Assembly: GCF_002332255.1 (NCBI RefSeq)
Contig: NZ_NRGW01000001.1
Coordinates: 1,488,001 to 1,552,000 of the forward strand
Source: Halomonas sp. JB37
Lineage (GTDB): Bacteria > Pseudomonadota > Gammaproteobacteria > Pseudomonadales > Halomonadaceae
Direction: 5' to 3'
Length of the DNA stretch: 64,000 nt
Position 1 is the stretch's first letter. Every line of letters starts with the position of its first letter. Shown here piece after piece: positions 30,542 through 40,298 of the stretch. The translations under genes and the position numbers were made by a program. Below the pieces are notes generated by a model that saw only the letters and a program-made list of their open reading frames with translations, was not told the DNA's origin and ran no database searches.

Positions 30542-30956
30542 CGACGATGCCTTTTTGTTGAGCAGAGTAGCCGTGCAGCGTCACTCCGTTTAGACCACAT
30601 GAATGAGAGGGATCATTGCAATGGAGGCAGCGATACACGCTATTCATAAAAAAAATAAGAGATTCAGCTGAGTGATTTATTATTAATTATTATACATGGG
30701 CGGGCTCAATGTGTCACAACGGCCCGTTCAACGCGGCAACTAACGCCACATGTGTCATTTTTTACCCATTTAAATATGAGTGGTAAATAATATAAGCAAT
30801 GTTTTTTATTTATTAAGGTATTGTTTTTAAAGCTATATTTTTTTTACAAAGATAAATGGCACGCGAAGTGTATGGAAGGCATATCAGTAATGTTTCAAGT
30901 TAAAGCTGTCTACCGGATAGCGAGCTTCATTAGTTTCAAGATTAGAGGTGGTAATT
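30542..30956. promoter_or_regulatory. AT-rich intergenic region between proV and the acidic lipoprotein gene
   Basis: About 415 bases with no credible gene separate two divergent genes. The centre (about 30,640-30,860) is much richer in A and T than its surroundings, with several TATAAT-like hexamers and T-runs. Such DNA is typical of osmotically regulated, nucleoid-protein-silenced promoters. I cannot single out one promoter. Confidence 0.5.
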
Positions 30957-31475
30957 ATGGACAAGCAATGTGACCGCGTTAATAACGATCTGGCTATGAC
31001 CGATAACCAAACCACTTTAGATCAGCAGTCATCCAAGCGACCTCACTGGATGACCCTATGCATGATGGCAACGGCCGCCAGCGTTATCGTATTGGCTGGC
31101 TGTGGAGATAGCGGCGACGACGCGGCTGTACCGCCGCCTGCTGAAGAGTCTGCTCCACTTGAGCAAGATACGACGGCTGAGCCCGCCGCTGGAATGAACG
31201 AAGAGCCTGCTATGGATATGGAACAGGACCCTGGGTTAAATGACGATCCTGCTGCTCAAGGTTCAATGAATCAGAGTACAGGGGCCGGGGCTGAAGGTTC
31301 TATGTCCTCTGAAGATCCTATGTCTACCGACGACACCATGCCCGGAGACACAATGGATGAGCCTGCTGAAGGCACCATGAACCCTGATGAAGATGAGGCG
31401 GGGTTCGGTGAAGGCACAGATCCAATGCCTGGTGACAGCAATGCAGACGATGATGAAACATCAAGTAATACGTAA
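30957..31475 (+). CDS. Acidic low-complexity lipoprotein
   Basis: A 172-residue protein with a membrane segment ending in a lipobox (VIVLAGC), so the Cys would be lipidated. The rest is a highly acidic, Met/Pro/Asp/Glu-rich region with loose repeats such as EDPMSTDD and DPMPGD. There is no recognisable domain. AGAGGTGG precedes ATG 30957. The strong acidity and divergent position from the betaine operon suggest a surface protein suited to high salt; its function is unknown. Confidence 0.7.
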   Translation: MDKQCDRVNNDLAMTDNQTTLDQQSSKRPHWMTLCMMATAASVIVLAGCGDSGDDAAVPPPAEESAPLEQDTTAEPAAGMNEEPAMDMEQDPGLNDDPAAQGSMNQSTGAGAEGSMSSEDPMSTDDTMPGDTMDEPAEGTMNPDEDEAGFGEGTDPMPGDSNADDDETSSNT

Positions 31476-31603
31476 GCTCTGTTTTCAGCTCAGCCTCAAG
31501 GATGAGGCCAGCACTTGAACAGAAAGTACCAGTCCCTACGATGATAAGTCGACTCAGCTGTCTGTTCCCTGCGGCTGCTCCACACGATTTATCATCTTTT
31601 TCG

Positions 31604-31630
31604 CCCCCGCGCCCGCGGGGGTTTTTTTTT
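31604..31630 (+). terminator. Intrinsic terminator after the acidic lipoprotein gene
   Basis: CCCCCGCG / CGCGGGGG palindrome followed by nine T. Confidence 0.85.
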
Positions 31631-31692
31631 ATGTCTCTTTTGTGGTTTTTAGTTTTGTATAGCGATTAACGTTCTGGCTGGCGCCATGCCTG

Positions 31693-33108
31693 CTATTCTT
31701 CGTTGTCTTCTAAGCGTCGGTACAGCGTTCTGCGAGCAATGCCCAGTACTTCGGCCGTGCGACGTTTATTGCCGCCAGTAGCTTCCAATACTTTGTTTAT
31801 ATAGCGTTTTTCAACTTCTTCTAAGCTGGGCCAGCGGGCGGTTGCGGGTGTTGATACCTGGCTTGCCGCGAGCACTTCGCCGCTAAGTGTTGCCACTAGC
31901 GGAGCGCTCGCATCAGAAACGGAGTTGACGCGCAGCCGCTCGGGTAGATCTTTATGGCTGAGTGAGCCGTCTTCACTCAGCGTCACTGCGCGCATAATGG
32001 CGTTTTCTAACTCGCGGACGTTGCCTGGATAGGGGTAGTTAAGAAGGCTGTTGAGTGCTTCCGGCTCAAATTTTTCTATATGCTTACCCTGAGCTTCGGC
32101 ATGCTTATCGATCAGTGTAAAAATGAGATGCTCAATATCAGTGCCGCGTTCGCGCAGCGGCGGGATGCGTAGCGAGAAAGTCTCTAGGCGGTAAAACAAG
32201 TCACTGCGGAAGTTTTCTTGCTCTATTTCTTTGCTTAAGTTGCGGTGCGTCGCTGCAATAATGCGAACATCGACCGGCTCTTCTCGCTCACCACCCACCG
32301 GGCGTACGGTTTTTTCTTGCAGTGCGCGCAGTAGCTTGGCTTGAAGGTTAATCGGCATTTCACCAATTTCGTCTAGAAATAGGCTACCACCTTGGGCGCT
32401 ATGAAATAGGCCTTTACGCGCTTCGTTAGCACCGGTAAACGCGCCCTTAACATGCCCAAAAAATTCGCTTTCCATCAAGTCAGCCGGGATGCTTGCGCAG
32501 TTGACCGGTACAAACGGTTGGTCCTTGCGAGGGCTTTCCTGGTGAATAGCGCGGGCCAAAAGCTCTTTACCGGTACCGCTTTCGCCTAAAATCAGAATCG
32601 GAGCAGCGCTTTTTGCAAGGCGTGATGCATCGTGAAACAGCGCCTGCATCACCGAGCTCTTGCCCACTATGCCGTGGAAATGACTGATGTTGGTATCGGG
32701 GGAGACGGCCAAACGCTGCCTTTCCAATACGCGGAATACCGCATCGCGAATGGCATCAAGGTCCAGCGGCTTGGTCAAAAAATCGTCGGCGCCCAGTTTT
32801 AGCGCTTCGACGGCTTGGTCAATGGTGCCGAATGCAGTAATGACAATAATACCCAGCTCACTGCCTGCTTGGCGTAGCTGTTGAAGCAGTTGAATGCCGG
32901 TCATGCCAGGTAGCCGCACGTCCGTGATGACTAGCGAAACCGTGGTATGGCTCAGTAAGGCAACTGCCTCTTCTGCGCTAGGGACACCCAGCGTTGTGTA
33001 GCCGGCATCCTGCAGCTCTTCTTCTAATAACTCACGTATCGCGGTGTCGTCTTCCACCACTAGCAAAGGTAAAAGGTGTTCCTGATGGGTCACAAATGTT
33101 GTCCTCAC
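31693..33108 (-). CDS. Sigma-54-dependent response regulator (NtrC family)
   Basis: A 471-residue three-domain activator: receiver (residues about 12-125, phospho-acceptor Asp in VITDVRLPG), AAA+ domain (Walker [16 protein letters not shown] loop that contacts sigma-54, Walker B LFLDEIGE) and a C-terminal Fis-type HTH ([22 protein letters not shown]). Its start overlaps the sensor kinase stop by four bases, so the pair is co-translated. The controlled genes cannot be told; sugar dehydrogenase or AEC genes nearby are only positional candidates. Confidence 0.94.
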   Translation of the reverse strand: MRTTFVTHQEHLLPLLVVEDDTAIRELLEEELQDAGYTTLGVPSAEEAVALLSHTTVSLVITDVRLPGMTGIQLLQQLRQAGSELGIIVITAFGTIDQAVEALKLGADDFLTKPLDLDAIRDAVFRVLERQRLAVSPDTNISHFHGIVGKSSVMQALFHDASRLAKSAAPILILGESGTGKELLARAIHQESPRKDQPFVPVNCASIPADLMESEFFGHVKGAFTGANEARKGLFHSAQGGSLFLDEIGEMPINLQAKLLRALQEKTVRPVGGEREEPVDVRIIAATHRNLSKEIEQENFRSDLFYRLETFSLRIPPLRERGTDIEHLIFTLIDKHAEAQGKHIEKFEPEALNSLLNYPYPGNVRELENAIMRAVTLSEDGSLSHKDLPERLRVNSVSDASAPLVATLSGEVLAASQVSTPATARWPSLEEVEKRYINKVLEATGGNKRRTAEVLGIARRTLYRRLEDNEE

Positions 33109-34550
33109 GCGGATGCGGTTTCACCAAGGGGTAGCGTAATTTCAAATCCAGCGCCGCCAAGAGCACTATCAAATACGCCAATCGTACCGCCGTGGTCGTT
33201 AATAATGCGATGTACCATGGAAAGCCCCAAACCGCTGCCTTGGCCAACGGGCTTGGTGGTAAAAAATGGATCGAACACTTTAAGATGATGGGGAGTGGGG
33301 ATGCCTGGGCCATCATCTTCTACCCATATGATTAGCTCGTGATCGTTCTGTTGGGCGTGTAGGCGAATGCAGCTGACGTCGGGTGCTTGTGCCGCATTGC
33401 GCAGTAAATTGGTAAGTACCTGAATAATTTGTTGGCCGTCCGCTAATAAGTTGGGTGTCGGCGATGGTAATTCAATGACCAGACGAATATTGCGTGGCTC
33501 TAGTTCATCCTCCACCAAGTCGCTGGCGCTCTTAATAAGTTTATCGAGCGCCTGTCTGCCTTTCTCAACATTATGCTGGCGGCCTAGTTCCATTAGCTGG
33601 CGCACGATCTCAACAATACGCTCCACCTCACCGCGAATTCGGCCCAGCCGGGCGCGCTCGTCATCGCCAATCACATCGCGTCGAGCAAGGCGCTGTGCCT
33701 GGCCATTAATGACCGTCAGCGGGGCGCCTATCTCATGGGCAACGCCCGCGGCCAGTACGCCTAATTCAGCGAGTTTTTTCGATTTTCGTAAGCGTTTCTC
33801 AAGCTCAATTTCGCGCCGCTGACGGTCTTCGATATCGTGATCCTTCCCAGCCATCGCATCCAGCATGCCGTTTAACCCCGATGCAAGGCGGCGATATTCG
33901 GTGGGGCCATCTTCGACCGCGCGCTGACTACGATCTCCGCCTTCTACCAGTAGCATAACGTGGAGTAATCGATTAAGGGGGCGCTCTATATAGCGGCGGA
34001 ACCCCCACCAAATACTGAATACGATTCCCCCTGCACCCACCACAAATACCAACACGGCGACGATGCTAATAAAGCCCGTGTAGGTTTCGATGCCAGTATT
34101 AAGCCGGTTGACCTGGAGCACGCCGTACACGGTACCATTTTGGGCGCGTAATGGCGTTAAGGCAGAGTAATAGTTCCAGCCATCGTGCTCACGATAATTG
34201 CTATAAAGATCGTCGCGTTCAATGACCTGCTGGATTTCTTCACGGCTAAAAATGTCTTTGCCGAGACCCAGTCCATAAATATCGCGTCCATCGGTATCAA
34301 ACACATAGGCACCGTAAATGCGGTGGAAAGAGAACGCTGACTGTAGGGCTTCTTCAAGTGATGTATCGCTGCCCGGCGTGATGGAATAGCTAAGTGAGGT
34401 GCTTAACGCCCGGGTAATAATTTCGACTTCGGTCTGTAGTTTGGAGCGTACGTTGTCTTCAAGCGACTTAATGGCGACTAAGCTAAAGACCACCAGGATC
34501 ACAAACAGCGGCACAATCACCGTCAGAATAATTAAATTGCGTAGTCGCAT
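33105..34550 (-). CDS. Sensor histidine kinase
   Basis: A 481-residue inner-membrane kinase. An N-terminal helix (about residues 7-27), a periplasmic sensor region with a YSALTPLRAQNG-like Cache pattern, a second helix (about 160-182), HAMP, the HisKA H-box (AAGVAHEIGAPLTVINGQ) and an ATPase domain (NLLRNAAQA, VEDDGPGIP, GSGLGLSMV). The H-box has EIGAPL in place of the common EIRNPL. It is the partner of the sigma-54 regulator. Confidence 0.93.
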   Translation of the reverse strand: MRLRNLIILTVIVPLFVILVVFSLVAIKSLEDNVRSKLQTEVEIITRALSTSLSYSITPGSDTSLEEALQSAFSFHRIYGAYVFDTDGRDIYGLGLGKDIFSREEIQQVIERDDLYSNYREHDGWNYYSALTPLRAQNGTVYGVLQVNRLNTGIETYTGFISIVAVLVFVVGAGGIVFSIWWGFRRYIERPLNRLLHVMLLVEGGDRSQRAVEDGPTEYRRLASGLNGMLDAMAGKDHDIEDRQRREIELEKRLRKSKKLAELGVLAAGVAHEIGAPLTVINGQAQRLARRDVIGDDERARLGRIRGEVERIVEIVRQLMELGRQHNVEKGRQALDKLIKSASDLVEDELEPRNIRLVIELPSPTPNLLADGQQIIQVLTNLLRNAAQAPDVSCIRLHAQQNDHELIIWVEDDGPGIPTPHHLKVFDPFFTTKPVGQGSGLGLSMVHRIINDHGGTIGVFDSALGGAGFEITLPLGETASA

Positions 34551-34626
34551 GCGATATCCATGGTGGCCTTAATACTGCGTAGTGACGGGCAGCGTTGCTG
34601 GTTCGGCCCGCAAGTGAATGGGATGA

Positions 34627-35808
34627 CTATTGATCGGTTGGCCGCAGGCGATATAAGCCACCCTGCGGGTCATCCGTCAGCACATAGATAGCGTCGTCCG
34701 GGCCTTGGCGCACATCTCGGATACGCCCTATCTGGCCTTCTAAAATCAGCTCCTCTTCGATGACGCTGCCGTTCTCTAAGCGCAGGCGCAGCAGTTTTTC
34801 GCTGCCTAATCCGCCAGCCAGTAAGCTGCCTTCCCAGTCACCAAACGCAGCACTGGTCACTTCAGCAAGCCCCGCGGGTGCAAAACGTCCTTCAAACACG
34901 TAGGCAGGGTCGGTCATGCCGGGCAGTGAGGGTTCACCAATAGGCTCATTCGTGGCGTAGTCATTGCCTTGGCTGACGTTGGGCCAGCCGTAGTTAAGGC
35001 CTGCTTCGATATGGTTGAGCTCGTCGCCAGTGCTCGGGCCATGCTCTGAGACCCAGGCTTCGCCGTTGCGCATTACCGTCATGCCCTGAATATTACGATT
35101 ACCCATAGAGTAGATTTCATCTAGGGTTGCATCATCATCAACAAAGGGGTTGTCATCAGGAACGCCGCCTGTGTCGGTAAGGCGCAAGGTAGAGCCCGCA
35201 TGGTCATCGCTTGTCTGGGCGCGAGAAGGGTCACTGCCGCGATCGCCGATACTCATTAATAGCGTGCCATCAGGCAGCCATGCTAGACGGGAGCCGTAGT
35301 GACGCCCAGGCCCTGAGGCACGATCTTGTGCAAACAAATGTTCAACCTCACCCAGTTCATTGCCCTGCCATTTGACACGGGAAAGTGCGGCCCGGCTGTT
35401 GCTGCCGTCGGCCTTGCTCCAGGTAAAGTAAATCCAGTCGTGGGTGCCATCGCCACTAGCCTTTCCAAAATCGGGATGCAGCACGATATCCAATAAGCCA
35501 CCTTGACCTTGGTTATTCACCTCGGGCATGCCTTCCAGCGTGCTGATGTCACCACTTTCAGGGTCGACTAGCTTCAACTGCCCGCTCCGTTCGCTAACCA
35601 AGTAACGGCCATCGGGTAAAAATGCCACGGCCCAAGGGTGTTCAAAACCCTCGGCGATAAGCTCAATCGAAATATTGAGAGGATCGGTTTCCGATGAGCC
35701 TTGAATAGCTTCTGCATTCGCTGTGCTAATCATGCTCGCCAGCACTAGTCCACTAACGGCAGGGATTCGTAAGCGGGAGGTTAGACTCGTCTGGCTCACA
35801 TCATGCAT
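34627..35808 (-). CDS. PQQ-dependent sugar (aldose) dehydrogenase
   Basis: A periplasmic beta-propeller enzyme of the soluble glucose/aldose dehydrogenase family (YliI/Asd type) that oxidises sugars with pyrroloquinoline quinone. A signal peptide ends near STANAEA. Family segments include HPWAVAFLPDGRYLVSERSGQL, GQGGLLDIVLHPDF, RHYGSRLAWLPDG, GNRNIQG and SEHGPSTGDELN. ATG 35808 gives 393 residues; the frame extends to 35847. No PQQ synthesis genes lie in the window, so the cofactor source is not shown. Confidence 0.88.
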   Translation of the reverse strand: MHDVSQTSLTSRLRIPAVSGLVLASMISTANAEAIQGSSETDPLNISIELIAEGFEHPWAVAFLPDGRYLVSERSGQLKLVDPESGDISTLEGMPEVNNQGQGGLLDIVLHPDFGKASGDGTHDWIYFTWSKADGSNSRAALSRVKWQGNELGEVEHLFAQDRASGPGRHYGSRLAWLPDGTLLMSIGDRGSDPSRAQTSDDHAGSTLRLTDTGGVPDDNPFVDDDATLDEIYSMGNRNIQGMTVMRNGEAWVSEHGPSTGDELNHIEAGLNYGWPNVSQGNDYATNEPIGEPSLPGMTDPAYVFEGRFAPAGLAEVTSAAFGDWEGSLLAGGLGSEKLLRLRLENGSVIEEELILEGQIGRIRDVRQGPDDAIYVLTDDPQGGLYRLRPTDQ

Positions 35809-35915
35809 AGCGTGTCCTCTGGTGATGGTGTCAACGCAAATCAACATAATCAGTATGTCTAGCAGTGACTCTTCTTCAGTGCGGGGGTTCCGCTAAGCAG
35901 GCTTAAATGACCAGC

Positions 35916-36791
35916 TTACATGAGCAAGGCGAGTAGTACCGGCAGATAAATCAGCGCGAGTAGCGTAGAGCAAAAGACGAGGCTTGCCACATAAGCGGGT
36001 TCACGCTGGGCGCGCTGAGCAAATAGATAGTTGAACACCGCCACGGGCATGCACATCTGCACCACTAAAATGCTTTGTGCCAGCGGTGGTAGACCGACCC
36101 AGCCGGCGATAAACCAAGCGGCTGCAGCGGCGAGCGGCACGCGCACCAGGCTAAAGCCCAAACCTGAACGTAGGTTTTTAACCTGAATGCTGGCCAGTGA
36201 CACGCCCAGCGTAATCAGCATAAGCGGTACCGTGAACCCTGACATTAAGTCCACCGTGTTTGCCAGCCATGGCGGCAGTGAGGTGCCGGTCAGTAGCAGC
36301 GCCATAGAAATGATAATGGCGTAGACAGTGGGTGTCTTGATAAGGGTTTTGAACGGATTGCCCTGGCTATTAAGCGCAGCGCCTAGGGTAAACTGAAACA
36401 GTGACACGGTGACCATGACCGTGATGCCGTAAGCAAACCCTGCACTACCAAAGGCGTAAAGCACCACGGGTAAACCCATATTGCCGGTATTGGGGTACAT
36501 CATGGGAGAAAGCAATACACGCCAGTTCCGGCGCAATAGTTTTGCTACCAGAAAGGTGGCCGCTCCCATGGTGATGATCACCAGCGCTGAGGCCAGCATT
36601 GTTTGGCCAAACGTAGCAGCATCAATGTCAGCACCCGCCAGCGAGGCTAGTACCAGCGATGGTGTGCCGATGTTAAACACTAGCCGGGTGATGAAGTCGA
36701 CCGGGTAGGGCTGGCCTAAACGTATCCATAGAAAGCCAAGTCCTGCACCGGCTAGTACGGGCGCCATAACGGCAAAAAGTTCGGCAAGCAT
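35916..36791 (-). CDS. AEC-family (auxin efflux carrier-like) transporter
   Basis: A 291-residue membrane protein with about ten helices, including the PNTGNMGLPVVLYAFG segment typical of AEC carriers. Members move organic acids or other anions. The divergence is not with the LysR gene: both are on the minus strand, the LysR gene being upstream. The substrate is unknown. Confidence 0.88.
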   Translation of the reverse strand: MLAELFAVMAPVLAGAGLGFLWIRLGQPYPVDFITRLVFNIGTPSLVLASLAGADIDAATFGQTMLASALVIITMGAATFLVAKLLRRNWRVLLSPMMYPNTGNMGLPVVLYAFGSAGFAYGITVMVTVSLFQFTLGAALNSQGNPFKTLIKTPTVYAIIISMALLLTGTSLPPWLANTVDLMSGFTVPLMLITLGVSLASIQVKNLRSGLGFSLVRVPLAAAAAWFIAGWVGLPPLAQSILVVQMCMPVAVFNYLFAQRAQREPAYVASLVFCSTLLALIYLPVLLALLM

Positions 36792-36869
36792 TTACGGTCC
36801 TTGGCAGTCGTCAGCTAGCTATTGTCGTTAATCAATGGACTAGCTGGCAAGGCAAACACGCCAATGACA

Positions 36870-37784
36870 CTAAATCGCGGCGGCGGAGGCTTTCCATTGT
36901 AGCGGTATCTGGCTACGCAAAAATGCTAGCAGTGCGTGGGTACGTCGCGTTTGATGACCGTACGCGTAAAGCAACGTAATGGGCAGCGGCACTGGTTCCC
37001 AGCCCGGCAGACAGTTAATCAGCTCGCCAGGATGATGCTGTTCACGCTTTTCGGTTAACCAGTGAGATAAAAGACCAATGCCCTGGCTACGCGCGATGGC
37101 ATCAATGTGAAGACTCGTGAGGTCTACCTTTAGTCGCGAGCGAGGCGGGTGAAATGTATATTCGCCATGTTCAGGGTGAGCAAGCATTAACCCATCTGAG
37201 GTCGACCCTAGCAAATCTATCCATGCATGCTGGTTAAGTTCATCGGGACGTTGGGGTATGCCAGCGTTAGCTAAATACTGAGGGCTGGCATAAAGGCCTC
37301 GGCTTAAGTGCCCCAAATGCTCCTGATTTAGCCCGCACTCATGGGTTGGCCCGAGCCAGACATGCACGCGATTGCTGTCCATTTTCGTGGGTGGCGTCTC
37401 GCGGGTATGCAGCGTCAATTTTACTTTTGGATGACGATTTAAAAAGGTATGCATGGCGCTTGCCAGCCAGCTGCGGGCCAGCGCCCCGTGCACTTCTAGG
37501 GTCACTTCGCCGCTAATTTCCTCACGCAGCTCCGCAAGCGCTTCCTGACTGTGGGCAGCCATGGCCAGAAGCTCGGTGCAGTAGGTATGAAACAGCAGCC
37601 CGGCCTCTGTTGGAATTAGGCGGTTCGCTTGGCGCCTCAACAGCGGTTGATTGAGCCGCGCTTCTAGCTGGCTAATTCTACGACTTAAGGTCGACTTGGC
37701 TAACCCGAGCTTTTGAGCGCTGCGTGTCAAGCTGCCCGTCGTCATCACATCGGCAAAAGCAGACAGTTCGTGGAAGTCATACAT
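36870..37784 (-). CDS. LysR-family transcriptional regulator
   Basis: A 304-residue regulator from ATG 37784: N-terminal HTH (FADVMTTGSLTRSAQKLGLAKSTLSRRISQLEARL is within residues 8-45) and an effector domain. The frame runs on to 37853 but the family N-terminus fits the internal ATG. It lies upstream of the AEC gene on the same strand with about 80 bases between; it may control that carrier. Confidence 0.85.
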   Translation of the reverse strand: MYDFHELSAFADVMTTGSLTRSAQKLGLAKSTLSRRISQLEARLNQPLLRRQANRLIPTEAGLLFHTYCTELLAMAAHSQEALAELREEISGEVTLEVHGALARSWLASAMHTFLNRHPKVKLTLHTRETPPTKMDSNRVHVWLGPTHECGLNQEHLGHLSRGLYASPQYLANAGIPQRPDELNQHAWIDLLGSTSDGLMLAHPEHGEYTFHPPRSRLKVDLTSLHIDAIARSQGIGLLSHWLTEKREQHHPGELINCLPGWEPVPLPITLLYAYGHQTRRTHALLAFLRSQIPLQWKASAAAI

Positions 37785-37912
37785 TGTCAGGCCCGCAGCG
37801 ATTAAGGGTTGTCTATTGTGCCATTTAAAAGATTGAATGCAAATAATTAGCATTCATTATTTGATGAAAGTGCTGCTTGTTATCGCTCTTAAATAAATAC
37901 ACAGCCGCTAAT

Positions 37913-37937
37913 AAAAAGCCCCACCATGAGGTGGGGC
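37913..37937 (-). terminator. Intrinsic terminator after the first TonB receptor gene
   Basis: GCCCCACC / GGTGGGGC (8 bp, ATGA loop); on the minus strand it is followed by TTTTT. Confidence 0.85.
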
Positions 37938-37972
37938 GAAGGATCAAATCAGGGTAGTTCGTTAAGCAGGCA

Positions 37973-40027
37973 CTAGAAGTTGAACGTTAAGCCCAGATTG
38001 TACTGGCGGCCATCTAATACGACGCCATAATCATCATTCGTCACCTCTTTGTTGGCGATATTATAGAGGCCTGCTTTCACCTGTGCGCGGTCAGTTAAAT
38101 CATAAACGACACCGGCATCGACGAAGCCATACCCTGGCGTGCCATCACCCATGCTCGTCCGAGCTAAATAATCACTTGTGGAGCCACGGTAATTGCCTTG
38201 TGTCCACAGGCTTAACTCAGGAGTTGCCTGCCAGTTAACGGCAAGATTGAACATATGCTCAGGAATTTTATTCAGTGGCTCGCCAGCAAATTCGCCGGAT
38301 TTTTGTTCTGAGTCGGTATAGGTATAGCTAGAGCTTAGGCGCACATCTTGGGTAAAGTCGTAGTCTAGTGTGAGCTCTACGCCCTGCATCTCGGCTTCGT
38401 CGATATTCCGATAAGTACTAAGGAAAACATAATCATTGCCGGCGTATGGGCATTCCCATGTGGAAGGATCGTTGCGATCCGCGTTTGGTGTGTTGCAGTA
38501 GCGATCCTCTGCAATTTTATCGTCAAACTGCGTATGGAATAGCATCATGCTGGAGCTAAGGCGTCGGTCTGGGCTATTAAAGATAAAGCCGGCTTCATAG
38601 TTTGTGCTGGTTTCAGGCTTCAGCTCTTCGTTCCCAATAATGAGTGCGCGTGAATGGGGAGCGGGAGAGCCACCGCCGCCGGTGCCGCGGCCGAAGCCTT
38701 CTGAGGCGGCGGCAAGCCCAGGCTGGGAATAGCCGGTAGATACGCCGCCCTTCAACGTCCATTCAGGCGTTAGGTGATAATTGGCATAAACGCGCGGCGA
38801 AAGGTGGCCACCGAATAGTTCGTCGTCGTCGTAACGCATACCTGTGGTAACGCTAAAGGCATCCGTAAGGCTCCATTCCATTTCGATGAACAACGCGGCA
38901 ATCCAACGTTCTACGTTACGCATAGCATTGGGGCTATTGCCAATAAGCCCATTGGTATCATCAACAAGCTCTTCCTCTCGGTACTGACCACCAAAGGTCA
39001 GCATATGATCGCCCCAGAAGTAAGTTGATTGGTTATTAAGGGTTGTGACTTCTTCACGCTTTTCATCAGGTGATGGGCTGACGCGCTCCGAAATATCGTG
39101 TTGCAGGTAGGTGTCCGTCATAAAGGCACCATAAGTGCCTTTATGACCAAGGGTGAATACATCCTTATCGTAGCGATAAGTACTCGAAGTTGCGGGGTTG
39201 CCACGGCTATCTATCGTGGCAATGCTTCGGCCAGGGTTGTGTGTGAATTCTTTAACCGATGATGTGTAGCCGAAACTGTACTCGTTCAGCTCGTCTGGTG
39301 TGAGTATTAACTCAGCACCGATCTGGCGTGTATCGCTGTCAGGGGTGCTTTCGGCGTTATCGCTACCGCCTAAGTAATCACTCTCTTCTGTTCCTTGCCA
39401 GCTACCATGAACGCGTAAACCCAGCAGTCCTTCTATTAGCGGGCCGCCTGTATAGAAGCTAACTTGCTGCGAGTCGTTGTTGATATCGTTGAGAGAGTGG
39501 GTGTACTCGGTGACAACTTGGCCTGACCATTCTTCTGGCACGCTTTTGGTAATAATGTTGATAACGCCGCCCATTGCTTGAGAGCCATATAGCGAGGACA
39601 TAGGGCCGCGGATGACTTCAACACGCTCAATCATTGCAATGGGGGGAAGGCCGATTTGTTTGCCGCTATCCTGGCCGTTCGTATTGACAGACCGACCGGC
39701 GGAAATGGGGCGGCCATCAATCAAATACAAGGTATAGCTATCATCCATACCTCTGATGCTGATGTCTTGAGCTCCACCTCCACCAGTAACATAAACGCCT
39801 GGGATGTTTCTGACCGCATCCGTAATATCACTATAGGATTGGCGATTCAGCTCCTCCCCGCTAATCACCGAGATGCTGGCGGGAGCATCGGCAACGGACT
39901 GCTCGTACCCAGAGGCGGTAACAACCATCGGGTCGAGAGTGGCGTTTTCTTGTGCGACAGCAGCAGCTATGGCCATAGAAGACAGGCCGATGGCATTTGC
40001 TAATGCACGACGAGAGAAGTGAGGCAT
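37973..40027 (-). CDS. TonB-dependent outer-membrane receptor, CirA-like
   Basis: A 684-residue siderophore receptor. A signal peptide is followed by a TonB box-like MVVTASGYEQS, the plug domain (DAPASISVISGEEL, IRGMDDSYTLYLIDGRPI, VIRGPMSSLYGSQAMGGVINIITK) and a beta-barrel ending in LGLTFNF with a terminal Phe. The plug resembles E. coli CirA, a receptor for catecholate siderophores. It is a paralogue of the next gene. No clear Fur box is visible directly upstream, but a tandem 11-bp repeat is present there. Confidence 0.9.
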   Translation of the reverse strand: MPHFSRRALANAIGLSSMAIAAAVAQENATLDPMVVTASGYEQSVADAPASISVISGEELNRQSYSDITDAVRNIPGVYVTGGGGAQDISIRGMDDSYTLYLIDGRPISAGRSVNTNGQDSGKQIGLPPIAMIERVEVIRGPMSSLYGSQAMGGVINIITKSVPEEWSGQVVTEYTHSLNDINNDSQQVSFYTGGPLIEGLLGLRVHGSWQGTEESDYLGGSDNAESTPDSDTRQIGAELILTPDELNEYSFGYTSSVKEFTHNPGRSIATIDSRGNPATSSTYRYDKDVFTLGHKGTYGAFMTDTYLQHDISERVSPSPDEKREEVTTLNNQSTYFWGDHMLTFGGQYREEELVDDTNGLIGNSPNAMRNVERWIAALFIEMEWSLTDAFSVTTGMRYDDDELFGGHLSPRVYANYHLTPEWTLKGGVSTGYSQPGLAAASEGFGRGTGGGGSPAPHSRALIIGNEELKPETSTNYEAGFIFNSPDRRLSSSMMLFHTQFDDKIAEDRYCNTPNADRNDPSTWECPYAGNDYVFLSTYRNIDEAEMQGVELTLDYDFTQDVRLSSSYTYTDSEQKSGEFAGEPLNKIPEHMFNLAVNWQATPELSLWTQGNYRGSTSDYLARTSMGDGTPGYGFVDAGVVYDLTDRAQVKAGLYNIANKEVTNDDYGVVLDGRQYNLGLTFNF

Positions 40028-40076
40028 TTGAGTTCCTTGGTATGATATTGCTTACAGATGCTCATGGTTTTTTTTA

Positions 40077-40104
40077 TCATATGAGATGTATTGTCATATG
40101 AGAT
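40077..40104. repeat. Tandem 11-bp repeat upstream of the first TonB receptor
   Basis: TCATATGAGAT occurs at 40077-40087 and 40094-40104, 17 bases apart, about 50 bases before the receptor ATG. The spacing and place suggest a binding site for a regulator, perhaps partly overlapping a degenerate Fur box (GATATTTATTCTATT just beyond). Confidence 0.45.
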
Positions 40105-40234
40105 ATTTATTCTATTGCCAGTAGTTCCACTTTTCGAGGCAAAAAAAATGAACATCCTGTTCTGCTTTGGGCAACTGAGCGCAGCGATAGAGTTTTGATG
40201 CTGCGCTGTCTCCTGGCGATGGGTTTATAGGCAT

Positions 40235-40260
40235 AAAAAAGCCCCGGCGAAGGCCGGGGC
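40235..40260 (-). terminator. Intrinsic terminator after the second TonB receptor gene
   Basis: GCCCCGGC / GCCGGGGC (8 bp, GAAG loop); followed on the minus strand by TTTTTT. Confidence 0.88.
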
Positions 40261-40298
40261 ATCAATTCAGCATTGAAACAGGAGCGAGTAGGAACGGG

